DNA of 64,000 nt from Anabas testudineus (taxonomy: Eukaryota > Chordata > Actinopteri > Anabantiformes > Anabantidae): assembly GCF_900324465.2 (NCBI RefSeq), contig NC_046617.1:3747223-3811222 (forward strand). The letters run 5' to 3'. Shown in pieces: positions 13,901 through 26,038 of the stretch (the stretch's first letter is position 1; each line of letters starts with the position of its first letter). The notes under the pieces were generated by a model. It saw only the letters and a list, made by a program, of their open reading frames with translations, was not told the DNA's origin and ran no database searches. The translations under genes and the position numbers were made by a program.

Positions 13901-15434
13901 CATCGCCTCCATTATAAGGGTCATCAGAACCTTCCAATCACCCGAGGTTTTCAAACATCTTTCTGCCTGCATACTCTCCCTTTCTAAACCCAATAAAGGA
14001 TAGTGGAAAGTTTATGATTCAGAACCTTATATCTGTGTTCACCTCTTCTTCCAGTCCATGGAAGACCTGCCTAGACATATCCGTAGATGCGTGCCATGGG
14101 GGGATCAGGCATGCAAGAGGATTTTACCCCCGCTGCCTAGCTAGGCCCAATATAGAGATTTTCTGGCCTGACCCAGACCAAGAATGGGATTCTAAGGTGG
14201 AATACGTACCTTTTTATTTATTTATTGTGTTTTCCTGTTTAGTACATTGAATTAATAAAAATGTGCATTATAAATTTGTGTTTATAGTCTAAATAAATTA
14301 GAAAGATCATAAGTAGACGGTATTAAGATGCAATGTTATTAAACATTAGCAACATAAAATGCTTTATTGTAATAATTCAGGTTGTGCTATTTTGCAACAA
14401 GTCTTTTTTTTTTACTGCAAATGTGAATGAAAGAAGGTGAAACGCCCTTTTCAGTATGTTAATCATGGTGCGCTGTGGCTGCTGTCACTTCAGACATTAC
14501 ACACTCTCAACCTGGATCAAAGCCAAACAGCTGTGGGTAGTGAAGCAGTGATTACGGTCACATACAAAACTCCATCTGTTGGCCTGTGGAGGCTGTAGAC
14601 AGCCACACACGCTCTCAGATGTACGACCCCTGTTTTTATTTTAAGAAAGATCAATACTAGCTGTTCACAGTCATTGTGCTACTCTACGTAAATGGCTTTA
14701 ATGTACTCGGTCATTTTAAATTATTCACATGGGACAGAAGTGCTCTACCCAGTGGTTTCTCACCTTCTTGTCCTCTGCCTCCTCTCCTTCCTTCTCCTTC
14801 TTCCTGCGCCCTCGTCCTCCCGCCCTCTCACGGACCTTCTTGGGCTTCTTGCCCTTGTTGAAGCACTTCCTGTAGATGCAGAATCCCAGGCAGGCGACGA
14901 GGGCAAGGACCACTACTACAATGGCCCCCACAGCCCACATGGGCACTAGGTGAAAGGAGAAAGGACGGAGAAGGAGAAAGAATGTCAAGTTGGTGCTTTG
15001 TATAGAGAAAAGTTGCTTTTTTCCTATACTGAGCTAGAAATCTCTGACTTTTCATGAAATGGACTTACACTTCAGTTTATGATCTGGAGGAGCAGAGCAG
15101 AGTGGTCACATGAGGAAATGAGAAAAGAGAAAGAAATGGAAAATGGAAATGAGAGTAAAGGCTGGTTTGATGACATGAAACAGATATGATATGTTCAGAT
15201 AAGTCAGTGAGATTTAGTATGAACAGTTGTGTGTCTATGTTGAGTCTATTTTCTACATGTCTGTGTGTGCGTACTCGGCAGGTGTGAGATCTCGTTGAAG
15301 AACTTGTTCTTCAAGCTGGCGAACTCGTGGTTGGAGCGGTGAAAGGGGGGAGAGTGAGGCGGCGGGGGTTCCCTCTCCTCCTCCTCCTCGGCCGCCCTGC
15401 GAAGCCGCGTCCCCGCCACGCTGACCAGTCGCAT
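10938..15434 (-). CDS. Synaptotagmin, Syt1/2/5/8 group, complete, 8 coding exons
   Basis: A calcium sensor for vesicle fusion. Exons in gene order: 15434-15275, 14945-14764, 13227-13141, 13039-12872, 12778-12611, 12520-12403, 12285-12152, 11147-10938. They total 1227 nt, all phases agree, and the product is 408 aa. Residues 1-53 form a short luminal/N-terminal part, about 57-78 a single membrane span (begins [10 protein letters not shown]), then a cysteine and lysine-rich linker. C2A keeps all five calcium-binding aspartates (D158, D164, D216, D218, D224), as does C2B (D289, D295, D349, D351, D357). C2B also has the polybasic strand KRIKKKK and the family ending [20 protein letters not shown]. 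The start exon begins after a splice acceptor at 15442-15444, so at least one 5' non-coding exon lies upstream and was not found. The neighbouring slow troponin T favours a SYT5-type identity, but the sequence alone does not decide between SYT5 and SYT8. Confidence 0.95.
11250..11690 (-). mobile_element. Tc1-like DNA transposon remnant in synaptotagmin intron
   Basis: The sequence around 11,480-11,600 (ctccatgcttcacgggaaga, then a stretch ending in tcagaccaa) matches, from memory, the middle of fish Tc1-type transposase genes read on the - strand, covering the GGG(S/G)(V/I)M box region. No intact frame remains. It sits in the intron between the last two coding exons. Confidence 0.6.
13370..14210 (+). 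mobile_element. Degenerate IS630/Tc1-type element in synaptotagmin intron
   Basis: At 14,090-14,210 the + strand encodes [18 protein letters not shown], then FWPDPDQ. This matches the C-terminal end of a family of fish IS630/Tc1-like transposases (RHARRFFPRCLAR...LWPDP). The 5' part from about 13,370 looks like the non-coding end of such an element, followed by a charged, purine-rich N-terminal coding remnant. The frame is broken by stops near the start and most of the catalytic core is absent. Confidence 0.5.
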
Positions 15435-15441
15435 CACTGCT

Positions 15442-18400
15442 CTGTCAAAACGACGACAAGAAACGGTCGTCAAGTGAAAATCAGTCCTGGTGACATTTAA
15501 ACCAAGCACAAATTCTCACGCACACATTTACAGTTTATTCACACAAATAGTAGCAGTGACCATCAGAGCTGTCCTGGAGCTACACGTTTGTTTTTCTCTG
15601 AAATATTTCCTGTCCCTTCTTTCAATCCTCATCCAGTTTGACCTTTCATCTGCATCTAATCTCTCTCATCCTCTCCCACTCACTTCACACTCCTGCCTCT
15701 CACCATCCTGCTCAGGCTCCACTTTCACTTCTCGGCATGAACTTTGTCTGCATTCGTGCATTTCTGTTGTGTATCAGTGTGTTAAGTTGTAGTTTGCCTG
15801 TGTCAGTGCAGCACTCTCTGTTGTTACTTTGCATTCAGGTTTGTATTTTGTTTGTCACTTTGGTTCTCTACTTCATTTGTTCGGGTTTTTGGTACTTTGT
15901 TTTTTCACTGTGCTTCGGGTCACTTTAAGTTGTCACTTTGTTTTTTTATCAGGTCTGTGTTGTTGCAGTGTGTATTAAGTTCCCCCACCTCATTTTTCCC
16001 CTGTGTCCTCTGTTGATAATAAATCTTTGGTTTGTTATACTCGTTTCCCGTTGGTTAGTTCCTCACAGCTGCGTCTGTTTGGATAACTTTTTGGCTTATG
16101 TTAACTGGAAGAGCTTGCAAATGAATTGTTGGACGTTTTGCTTCAGTAAGTTCTCGGAGTTCAGATAGAGATAAAAACCATGAGGTAAACTGCAAAAATT
16201 AGATGGACTGAGCATGTCCAGCAAGTCCACCATTGTCAGCCAAGGACGCTTTACAGCGAGGTGAGGAGGCCAGTTAAACAGTCATTGTTATTACTTACAT
16301 CAGCACAAGAATGTCTTTGTAAAAGCAGCATGTTGTGGAAAGATCCAGTAGAAACTTCCAGTTTCTACTGGATCTGTTATGATTAAGAGTATTAATCAGT
16401 ATTATGTTTGCAGTGCATGTGCTGCTACACATGTGAAGAGACTTAATTGTTTTTTTCACAGCTTATATTTTGACCTATAACAGGAAAACACTAATGAGTA
16501 ATGTTAAAGATGGCTCCATTGTTTTCTTGCTACTGCTCTCGTTACAATATTTTACACGATTGTCATCGCTGTATGCTAAATACTGTATTCCAAATCTATC
16601 GACGTGGGTGTGTGTGTAAGTAATCTATGCCACAGTGATTACATTACCTTTCTACTGTAATCCCAGACAGAAACAGCTCCAGCACTCACAACACCAGGAC
16701 ACAGAAACTGAGCATCATAATGTAATTTACTGGTCATCAGCTGTTATTATTTTACTTTTCCTCTTGAGTAATGTGAAATTGTTCTGTTATTATTGCTATA
16801 CACAAACTATCATAGCAAAATGAAATTTTTCCATTTGTGGCTTAATAAAACTTTTACTCCTCTTCTTACTTAAAAAATGCAAATAGAAAGATGACTTTAC
16901 CTTCTGCCAAGCGTCTCAAATGAAGCAACAAAAACTGTTTCTTGTCACTTTTTTGGCCCTGTGAGGCGTTCAACCTGTCACTGTGCACTCGTATGCACAC
17001 TGACATGCACACACACCCACGCAGGCCCCACCCACTCATGACTTCCCTCTGTCGCTGCACAGCAGTGTAACAAGATTAATTGCCAAAGGTAATCCAAAAA
17101 TCCCTGGGATTAAACAAATTAAGGACAGTTTGCCTCTGTGGGTCTCCTCCCCTTTCTCCACCCATCCCACCAGCTTCTCTCCTTCACTCCTCCCCTCTGT
17201 CGTCTCCCTTTTCTCCATCATTCCTATAATAGGCTACATCTGTGGTCTCTCTCTGTCTGATGTTTATCCTTCCCCCTGACAGATAAAATAGAGACATATC
17301 ATATTCGCCGTATTCCCATAACGAGATCTGATTTAGTCGGCAGCTGTTGATCCCCACAGGCCCTGTATTGCATAAACCACGGATTAGAGAGGGAGACCTT
17401 AGTGTGTTTACTGTAGCTAAGTAGATGGATAGATAGGTAGACTAGATGCCACCCTCGTGATCATGCTGCAGCGTGTGACAAATATTAAGTTACTTTCTTT
17501 TACTGTCTCCCATCCTTTTCTGCACATAGCACTTTGTTAAGGCCAAACTGTTATTTTCTGCTAAACTCTTTATTGGACAGATATGCTAATAGCTGTCTCT
17601 GACTTCCTATGTGACACTTTGGCATATTTCTTAAAATGTTGATGTTAATGTTGTTATTGAAATAATTAATATTCAAAATGAATCTCTGAATGGTTAATGG
17701 TTTACATCCAAGAAAATGGTTTATGAAGCTGTGAAAACCATAAAGTGCAAAGAAACACAATTCTCAGAGCAGATTCTGACGTCAGAGGTGAACAGAAGCC
17801 GATTTTAATGTAAAAAATTGCCCGTTATCAGTCTGCTGATGTAATTCTGTTATTCTGATGTTTCTATCAGCGCTCTGAAGGCTGGATAATTACATTTTAG
17901 CTGGAATCCCAAACACCCCAAAATCAGGACAATAACCACAGATGGTATCTGGGTCACAGCAGATTTAAGTCCGACCTCTGCAGAAACTCACACTGATCTG
18001 TCAGACACCTGAGCTGGTTTCTTACACAGATGTTTTTTTAGTTCTGACCATGCTGGGCATGCTGCTTATATGAAAAAACTCAAAGTTCATAGTTTGAGTA
18101 ACCAAAAATGAAAGAATTGATATAAAACTGGTGAAGCCAAACAGAAGAACAGCCTTTTACAGTAACACAGTACAAACTCACATCATACAATGTGAATCTA
18201 ATGGCACCAAAGATTACCCACTAATACCATCCATGTCCAGTATTTTAGGTTTGTGTGGCTACAGAGAAAAGGTCAATATATTAGTGCCATCAGTGCACAA
18301 CATGTCAGCTTCACGAGTGACAGATGACTGAAGCTGAAGAAGAGCAGGTTTATTCTACACTTTATCACCGCTGTGCACTGATGTTCACTCTGGCTCTTTG

Positions 18401-20320
18401 TGAACAATCAACAGTGTGCACGGTAAATAGGAAGCAGCAAGTTAGCTTGGTTTAGCATAAAGGCTGGTAAACAGAGGAAAAGAGGAAAAGAGCATAAACT
18501 CAGATGGTATTTTAACCTCCCACCAAAACCTGCCCTTCCTTCAGTTGCTGCTGAACTTCTTTTGCTAACAAACACACATTTGAATTTGTGTGTTTATGGT
18601 GCCTAATGCAAACATAATGAAACATAATGCATAAACACCTTTACCTGTATAAATGTTTGCTATGTTTTGTAACATATTTTGTAAAAATGATGACCGACGT
18701 TAATCTTTAATGTTTTGTTTGACTCATGCAAGTGTCCATATGCATTTATAATATTTGTGCAGAGTAGAATCGAACCTCCCCGACAGGCATCCCTGTTGTT
18801 GAGTGGAAGTGCAGGTGATTTCACGTGAACAGAGGATCTACAAATAGATGAGCATTAGCCTCCGATAATCCACTTAACCTAATCCTCACCGCTTTTGGAA
18901 AACATCCTCCTCCGAATCGAATGTTTCTCTCATGGAAGAACTTTCCTCAGTGAAATTTGTTAGTTAAATAGATATAAGGCAGTGTAAAAAAAAGAAAAGC
19001 ATTACAGTTTAAAATCCAATAACCTAATGTTAACCGTGGCTGCTTCTTAATGCACAACTGAAATACTAGTCTATGGACATGGCTAAAGACAAAGTAAGAG
19101 AAGGTAATTGCAGCAGAAGTGAGTCCTTAATGGATCTACTTAAAACCCTAATATGACATTTGTGACCAAGTAATCAGGTAAAAACTTTAATCAGCAAAAT
19201 ATTTGTATGTTTTAATTTATTCACCACACTAATTGCTAAACTACTACAGATGCAAAACAGCACTGACAGTAACTCACCCTGGGTGATATCAGTCCTTCTC
19301 AGATCTTTGGCTTGTGTTGTTATTTTTTCTACCCAAATGCTGCCCAGATAAATTCACCACCACTGACTGGAGAGAAGTCATTGTGCACAACTCCCTCTCT
19401 CGCTGTTCCTGCCCTTCCCCCCTTAGCTAATCTCCACAATATCCCTTACTGCCAATTACTTACTGTCCACCTACAGTCCAACACTGATTGGCAATTGTTT
19501 TTATTGTAGACCTTCTGGATTTAGTTCAATACAGTGAAACTAAGTTGAACAAGTGAATTAGACACAACTCAAGGCATCTTAAGGTGCAGCACTTTTACAC
19601 TGCTGATTCTGAGTTGCTCCTAAAGTAGTAAAGCTTCACAGATCTCAGCGGTGGAGCGATGGTGATCTCCAGGCGAGAATCAGACCTCTATAATATGGTG
19701 CAATACAGACATATAGAATGTGGTCAGGCCAATAAAGCCATATGATCTGAAGTGAGAAAAAGACCTTAGAACAAACGATACAACAAGAAAGAAACTGCAC
19801 TTGATGACAAATGTTGGACCCGTTTTTAGTTTTAGAACTAATTTGAAGCCTTCAATATTTCAGTGATTTTCTTGATCATCTCCACCTTTAATAATTTCTT
19901 TGTCAATGTTTTGAAAAACTACACATAGAGGCTGCTGCATGTAAGTGCACAAAATAATACATGGAGCCATGATAAATACAAAAATACCCTGCACATGTCC
20001 TAATCAGTAATGCAGTTCTGCAGAACATGTTGTAGCAGCTGAATTACTGGTGCACAGACTGTAGTAGAGCTGTGCTGTCTCTGCAGCGCACAAGACACAG
20101 GACAGGTCAGCATGGGAAAACTGACTGCTGGCTGTGATTGACAGGCTTGAAAGCTTGCTGTGCACAGGCCTGTGTAGCTGCAGAGTGGCCATGCTGACCC
20201 CTGGTGTTGACCTTAGGAATTAACAGACAGTACTTCTTTTCTTTTTTTTTTGTCTCATGTTTTCATTGTCCAGTAGTTTAATATGTATAAGAGCAGGTAA
20301 TAAAAGATGCAGACAGACAC
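15442..20320. other. Spacer: synaptotagmin 5' region to ferritin array
   Basis: The synaptotagmin promoter and 5' non-coding exon should lie in the left part. A pyrimidine-rich stretch at 15,590-15,730 and a T-rich stretch with AATAAA near 16,017 are visible, but no gene or clear repeat could be supported. The rest, to 20,320, shows no coding similarity. Confidence 0.45.
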
Positions 20321-20551
20321 CAGAATCCAGCTCAAAATATTTATTCACATCAACAGGTCAGAATGTTTGTTAAAAATGTCACAAAGAGGAAAAGGACAAA
20401 GCTGGAACATGTTAACATCCACCCTTCATATGACATTTCAAACAAACAGTAACTCCACTACAACATAAGAGAACTTTAGTTGAACAGATCACATAGAAGA
20501 TTATGTTGAGTGATTGAACTGGAGCAGAAGTCTGTGATGTTCAGACTCTGT

Positions 20552-21816
20552 TTAGCTCTTGCCACCATCCAGGGTGTGCTTGTCAAACAGGTACTCAGCC
20601 ATCTTGTCCTTGTTAGCATCCATCTTGGTGAGGTTGGTGATGTAGTCGCCCAGTTTCTTGATCATCTCCACCTGTTCGTTCAGGTAGTGGCTCTCCAGGA
20701 AGTCACACAGCTGAGGACAAGAGGAGACAACACTTACTGTTTGTTTATGATACTAATGAATCTCTGATCTGAGCATTAAGACACTCTTCATCTAACTTAC
20801 ATGAGGGTCCTGGTGCTGAGTGGCCAGTTTGTGCAGGTCCAGCAGAGCCTGGTTGACGTTCTTCTCCAGCTGCAGGGCACACTGCATGGCCTCCAGTCCA
20901 CTGCCCCACTCATCACGATCTGGTTTCTATGGAAGAACAAACATTTCATTACAGCAGACTGAAACCTCACCACATTAAACCTTGTGTTCACGCTGTGCTC
21001 ATTACAACAATGCTGTTAACCTTCACTATTAAAACAATTAAATGAGCTGCAATAAACAAACAACTAAAAAGCAGAGTATGTCTGTAGATCAATATATTAT
21101 AGTGAGCATGTTAGGACCAATCTGTACAGTAATACAGTAGATCTAGTGGGTCTGACAATGCTACAACACAACACTGCATATTAACCCGAGTCACTGGGTG
21201 ACCAGTTATAACAGGTTCAGTTCTCCAGTCTGTACTGACCTTGATATCCTGGAGGAAGATGCGTCCTCCTCTCTTGTTCTGGAAGGACAGCAGCTTCTCA
21301 GCGTGCTCCCTCTCTTCATGACTCTCATGCTTGAAGAAATGGGCGAAGCCTGGGAGGGCCACATCATCACGGGAGAAGTAAAAGCCCTGTGAGGGGACAG
21401 AAGAAACACTGTCATTAGAAAATGGCACCCATCATTTTGTCATGCTTCCTAGGGGTAAAGCATGTTAGTCGTGTTTTATAGACTAGTTGCCGGTTAGAAT
21501 TCTCACTTATCCAGGTAGAGTTATCTGAAAGTTGAGTTATGTTCACAGTTTAGTCACAGCAAGCTAAGCATGATGCAAGTTAGTAACTAATGATAAATTA
21601 CTAGTAATTAGTCATTGGCTATTTACAAACAGAAACATTGTGATAAGACATTTAAATCATGACTTTAGATTATCCAGTTGATTTAGACACAGAAAAGCCT
21701 CCCCCTGTTCTCACCATGGAAGTGTAGGTGTAGGAGGCAAACAGCTCCATGTTGACCATCCTGTTGATGGCGGCCTCGCAGTCGCGGTGGTAGTTCTGAC
21801 GCACTTGGGACTCCAT
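20552..21816 (-). CDS. Ferritin middle subunit, copy F1, intact
   Basis: Ferritin subunits build a 24-mer cytosolic shell that oxidises and stores iron. Exons: 21816-21715, 21386-21240, 20926-20801, 20710-20552; 534 nt, 177 aa. All ferroxidase ligands are present (E24, Y31, E58, E59, H62, E104, Q138 with Met as 1). The N-terminus [13 protein letters not shown] and C-terminus HTLDGGKS are typical of the fish M subunit, which combines an H-type ferroxidase site with L-like mineral nucleation. Variable positions: S39 in FYFSRDD, H54, Y in GDYITNL, and DANKDK. The polyadenylation signal is at 20340-20345. Intron 2 is of the F1/F8 class and intron 1 of the F1/F9/F10 class. F1 is divergent from F2. 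Confidence 0.96.
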
Positions 21817-21903
21817 TTCAGCTGGTGTGTTTGTACTTCAACAAAACACTGCAAAAAGAGAACTTTTGAAGTAGAAAAAGGATTGTCGTGTCCAAAAGAC
21901 CAA

Positions 21904-21933
21904 GTTCCGTTCAATCACTGTTGAAGCAAGAAC
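21904..21933 (-). promoter_or_regulatory. Iron-responsive element, F1 5' UTR
   Basis: On the gene strand it reads gttcttgcttcaacagtgat followed by tgaacggaac. The upper stem TTCAA/TTGAA closes the hexaloop CAGTGA, with a lower TGC/C internal loop and lower stem GTTC/GAAC. This is the canonical ferritin IRE that IRP1 and IRP2 bind when iron is low, blocking translation. It lies about 25-50 nt from the TATA-predicted cap, as needed for function. Confidence 0.93.
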
Positions 21934-21984
21934 TCCTTCGTGTTTCTGCCCTGGTGTGAAACTGCAGAGGAGTCACTAGCTGTG

Positions 21985-22096
21985 TTTATACCTCCACTGA
22001 AGACCACGTGACAGACAGAGGTGAGAAATAGGAGTAGTTTCATGTTTTAATAATTTATTCTGACCTGCTGACATGAGTCACCTGCAGTGACAAAGC
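21985..22096 (-). promoter_or_regulatory. F1 core promoter and proximal ARE-like site
   Basis: TATAAA at 21990-21985 on the gene strand lies about 55 nt upstream of the IRE. At 22087-22096 the + strand reads GTGACAAAGC, a full match to the ARE core RTGACNNNGC. The same site recurs at the same place in most other copies. Confidence 0.65.
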
Positions 22097-22799
22097 AGTT
22101 TTGCAGTTTTAAGAAATATTAAACTGAATCTTATTTAAGTGGAAATTTATAGCCAGAAGTTAGGAAACATCATGACCACGTTCCCTCACTGCCTGCAATC
22201 ATTTATCGTTAATGAAAGCAGGTCATGTCTTCCTGAAAATGTAGTATGGCTGTATCCAAGTGGTTGCTGCTATTTTGCTCACTCTGTTGTACTTCATTTC
22301 TAATTTTACTGCTTTTATCTTTTTGCGTGTGTTCAAAATTTTACACTCATCTGTTATGCTGGGGTCGGTGTGAAACTACATTTAGCTTCTATGTCGTTCA
22401 TGCTCACACATGTACTTTGAATTATTTATGTATTTGCTGGAACACCTTGGCTGCTCTGTTGAGGACGACTCTGTTGTAAAACTGCAGTCCATCAGAAGTT
22501 CATGTTGCGTTTTCCTGATCCACAGTTTTTATCTGAAGTTACATCATTCAGCCTGCATAGAAAACTGTTCACAGCAGTAAACAATGTTATTACTTTAGAC
22601 CACATCTATAGACATAAACAGAAGACACACGCACATGCACTACATATTCAAAGTTGCTGTGTTATTCTGCACACGCAACGCAAATGTATAAGAAGATTGG
22701 AGTGCTTCCCTTGTAAGGCTAAACACACTTTGTGTAAAACACACAGTTTTCAGTAAAGCATATCCAGCTATTGGTTCCTTCCTCATTTCTTAAACTGGT

Positions 22800-23070
22800 T
22801 CCATCCAGCGGAGCAGTGAGGTGAACTCAGAGGTAAACTGCTGCCTGACTCCCAGTCACATTTCCTGAGGTCACAAGCCTCCTCCCTGTCTCTGCTCCAC
22901 TGACGAAAACAGAACAAAATAACAGGAAGGATGGTCTCCAAACTGTGGAATGCTGAGTCACAACAGTGACACAGCAGAAATCTTCAGCTGGGTGAAATGA
23001 CACGGCACAAGTTACTAACGGCAGACGTAAGGATGCTGATTCACGCTGGGAAGGAAAGTGCAATGTAACA
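22800..23070 (-). promoter_or_regulatory. Distal module M1 with paired inverted ARE sites (inverted copy)
   Basis: A segment of about 250 bp related to modules in other ferritin spacers, here in reverse orientation. At 22951-22976 the + strand reads TGCTGAGTCAC, four or five bases, then GTGACACAGC. Both halves fit RTGACNNNGC, facing each other. It lies about 1.8 kb upstream of F2 and also upstream of divergent F1. Confidence 0.5.
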
Positions 23071-23289
23071 GATAGTACAGGAGAATATTTAGGAGCTAAT
23101 GCTGATTTAGCAGATTCAAGCAGACAGTGTGTACTGAGAGTGGATTTTAAACCTGCAGGTCTGCAGCCCACCTTTTCTTACACGCATGGTGTGTTCACTG
23201 TTTCACTGAGCAACCCTGATGTATGAAGCATGTAACAGCATCTTTTTATGCCTAGATTTGGTCTACAGTAATTTGGGCTATTAGAGACC

Positions 23290-23720
23290 AATTTCACTGT
23301 AAAGCTTGAAGCAAGAGGAGGAATGATGGTGTAGGGGCTTTGCTGGTGACACTGTTGGTGACTTAATCAAAATTAAGGACAAATATAACCAGCATGGCTA
23401 CCACAGCATTTTGCAGCGACATGAAATCCCATCTGGATTTCCCTTAGTGGGACTGTCATTTGTTTTCCAACAGGACAATGACCCCAAACACACCTTTAGA
23501 TTATGGAGGGGGTGTCCTAGAAGAAGAGTGATGGAGAGCTGCCTCAGGTGACCTGAACTCCACAATCACCTGATCTGAATCCAGTTAAGATGGATGGATC
23601 ATTCTAGGTGACGACCTCATGAGACTGACTGAGAGAGTGCTGAGAGCGTGTAAAGCCTTTCGTGGATTGAATGAGAAGACAAATGTGTGATCCTTCATGT
23701 TGCAGGACAAAAAGAAGCAT
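23290..23720 (+). mobile_element. Tc1-like transposase remnant between F1 and F2
   Basis: The + strand encodes recognisable Tc1 transposase C-terminal blocks, including QQDNDPKHT around 23,470-23,500. A glycine-rich GGMMV stretch and GDLIKIKDKYNQHGY-like text lie upstream. Several stops interrupt it. It belongs to the same broad family as remnants at 11.3, 31.4, 47.6 and 54.6 kb, in opposite orientation. Confidence 0.65.
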
Positions 23721-24136
23721 CTGCTTCTAACATGGATGGATTAGATTTCCAGAGCACAGCCCTGCTGAAAATTACAAAGGAAAGAGGATGGGTAAGACAA
23801 GATGGGATTACAACAGAACAGTCCAGAAGTTCTTGGAAATACATGAATAATTCAGAGTACATGCATGTGCACCACACACAAGGAAACAAATTACTATTTA
23901 ACATAGTGTGGAATAAACAATAGGTTAGAAAAATAATTAAAAGCAACATAATCTGATTCCATCATTCCTGTATAAATTCTGGCGGTTAAATAAGATACAA
24001 GCAAAATGAGACTAATGAGTTAACAACTGTTCGCCCTTTATTGAAGTGAAATGGTTAACTTACTCAGTGGCAGTTTTACTAGTGTTACTCATGATGGACC
24101 AACACTGTAAATTATTGTTACCATAGTTTTGCACTA

Positions 24137-24212
24137 AATACACTCCCCTCCTACATCAGAAATAGAGGACCTGGCCTCACTGTACCAGTTCTTTTGCAGG
24201 GGAGTGTATCTT
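24137..24212. repeat. Short element with 12-bp inverted ends
   Basis: ATACACTCCCCT and its reverse complement AGGGGAGTGTAT bound a stretch of about 75 bp. This resembles the collapsed ends of a small DNA transposon. No internal coding sequence is left. Confidence 0.35.
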
Positions 24213-24783
24213 CAATTTAACACATGCAAAAAACAACAAACTGTAAAAACCTGTAAAAATCTACATGATGAAGGCAGATGAAACAAAGCACAACTGTACA
24301 AGTGTAAAACCTCCACTGTGTCTGTCTATTATATTCTGATAAGGGTATGCAGATTATCTTGCACTGTGAAATTGAAAGACAGAGAAAGTTTAAGTTGAAA
24401 TGTTCTCATTTGCAGTTTCAAGTTCTTACTTCATATATTTAGAGATTCACGACAGATTGCAATGCCAGAAATGAATTTATCAAACATAGCACATTTTTCC
24501 CCCATTTTTTCCCCTGCTACCTTTTGACTCTTGTGCACGTTACATATATCAAAATAAAGAGGGATGGCCACTGTAAGAACACAATTTACACGTTAATTTA
24601 ATTAAATCTCAATTCAAATATGATGTGTTTTATTAATTCTTGAAACTGCAGAAGTGGTTTGTTATTACAGGTGACTGATGCCAACAGGTCAGAATTAATT
24701 AATGAAGTCTGATGTTATCTGAGCTCTGTGATTGGTTGAAGGTTGCAGAGTCATGTTATCTCTCGCCAGGTCAACAGTGGGCG

Positions 24784-24791
24784 TATAAATA
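24784..24791 (+). promoter_or_regulatory. F2 TATA box
   Basis: TATAAATA, 50 bases before the F2 IRE. The proximal ARE-like core seen in the other copies is degraded here: at 24656-24665 the site reads GGTTTGTTAT instead of GCTTTGTCAT, so both conserved ends of the core are changed. Confidence 0.7.
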
Positions 24792-24840
24792 CAGGGAGCG
24801 GTTCTGCTGTCATTTCACACCAGGGAAGAATCGCAGAGGA

Positions 24841-24870
24841 GTTCTTGCTTCAACAGTGATTGAACGGAAC
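24841..24870 (+). promoter_or_regulatory. Iron-responsive element, F2 5' UTR
   Basis: Identical to the F1 element, with hexaloop CAGTGA and complete stems, about 25 nt downstream of the TATA-predicted cap. Confidence 0.93.
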
Positions 24871-24943
24871 TTCTGCCTTCGACAGACAATCCGTTTCCAA
24901 AAGATTCACTTTAAGCTAAGTTTCTGTTAAAACACCAGCTGAA

Positions 24944-26038
24944 ATGGAGTCCCAAGTGCGTCAGAACTACCACCGCGACTGCGAGGCCGCCATCAACAGG
25001 ATGGTCAACATGGAGCTGTTTGCCTCCTACACCTACACTTCCATGGTGAGAACAACGACACATCACTGTTAATGAATGTATTAATGTTTATGTTTAATAC
25101 GATTCTGTAACATTAACTTAAAGCTTTTCTGTGTCTAAATCAACTAGTTTACAGCAACGACTTAAATGCCTTATGACAGTGTCTCTGTTTCCCACAGTGA
25201 CAGCTTTTAGTCAAATAATGAAGGTAATGTCATCTAATAACAGTTTTTGTTGTGTCTCCTCTTCTGTCCCCTCACAGGGCTTTTACTTCTGCCGTGATGA
25301 TGTGGCCCTCCCAGGCTTCGCCCATTTCTTCGAGAAAGAGAGTCATGAAGAGAGGGAGCACGCTGAGAAGCTGCTGTCCTTCCAGAACAAGAGAGGAGGA
25401 CGCATCTTCCTCCAGGACATCAGGGTCAGTACAGACTGAAGAACTGGGCTGTTACGACGTCTTTCACACACCTAGTGTGTGTTTTATTTTTACAGCACAT
25501 ACTTTTGCTTCACAGGCAAATTCAGGCCTGTAAAAATTATTTCCTCAGAAGTCCTTAACAAATAGTAGTGAAAACTTGGAAGCATTCTGAGGTAATGTTC
25601 AAAACTTAAATGTAATGCTTATGCTTTAATGTGTTTTATTTCTCTAGAAACCAGATCGTAACGAGTGGGGCAGTGGACTGGAGGCCATGCAGTGTGCCCT
25701 GCAGCTGGAGAAGAACGTCAACCAGGCTCTGCTGGACCTGCACAGGCTGGCTACTCAGTGTCAAGACCCTCATGTAAGTTAGATGAAGAGCTTCTAAATG
25801 CAGGGAGACACATTTGTTTACTGACATTTGTTAGCATGTCTTAACCAAACCAGTAAGTGTTGTCTCCTCTTGTCCTCAGCTGTGTGACTTCCTGGAGAGC
25901 CACTACCTGAACGAACAGGTGGAGATGATCAAGAAACTGGGCGACTACATCACCAACCTCACCAAGATGGATGCTCAAAACAACAAGATGGCTGAGTACC
26001 TGTTTGACAAGCACACCCTGGATGGCGGCAAGAGCTAA
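24944..26038 (+). CDS. Ferritin middle subunit, copy F2, intact, only + strand copy
   Basis: Exons: 24944-25045, 25278-25424, 25648-25773, 25880-26038; 177 aa with all seven ferroxidase residues. It is the most divergent copy: C39 in FYFCRDD, E53-K54 in place of K53-H54, R83 at the end of exon 2 (LQDIR), [11 protein letters not shown] in exon 3 and DAQNNK in exon 4. The 3' UTR is unlike that of all other copies, with AATAAA at 26268-26273. The 5' UTR and start of intron 1 match F8. It is inverted relative to its neighbours, head-to-head with F1 and tail-to-tail with F3. Confidence 0.96.

Noticed and set aside
15830-16100. T-rich sequence with AATAAA that resembles the end of a retroelement or LTR
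   Set aside because: No matching second end, target duplication or coding sequence nearby. The resemblance is only compositional.
22800-23171. Open frame giving a peptide with a similar counterpart at 58,799-59,053
   Set aside because: The similarity is at DNA level because both are the distal regulatory module. The frames are on opposite strands relative to the module and other module copies do not keep them open.
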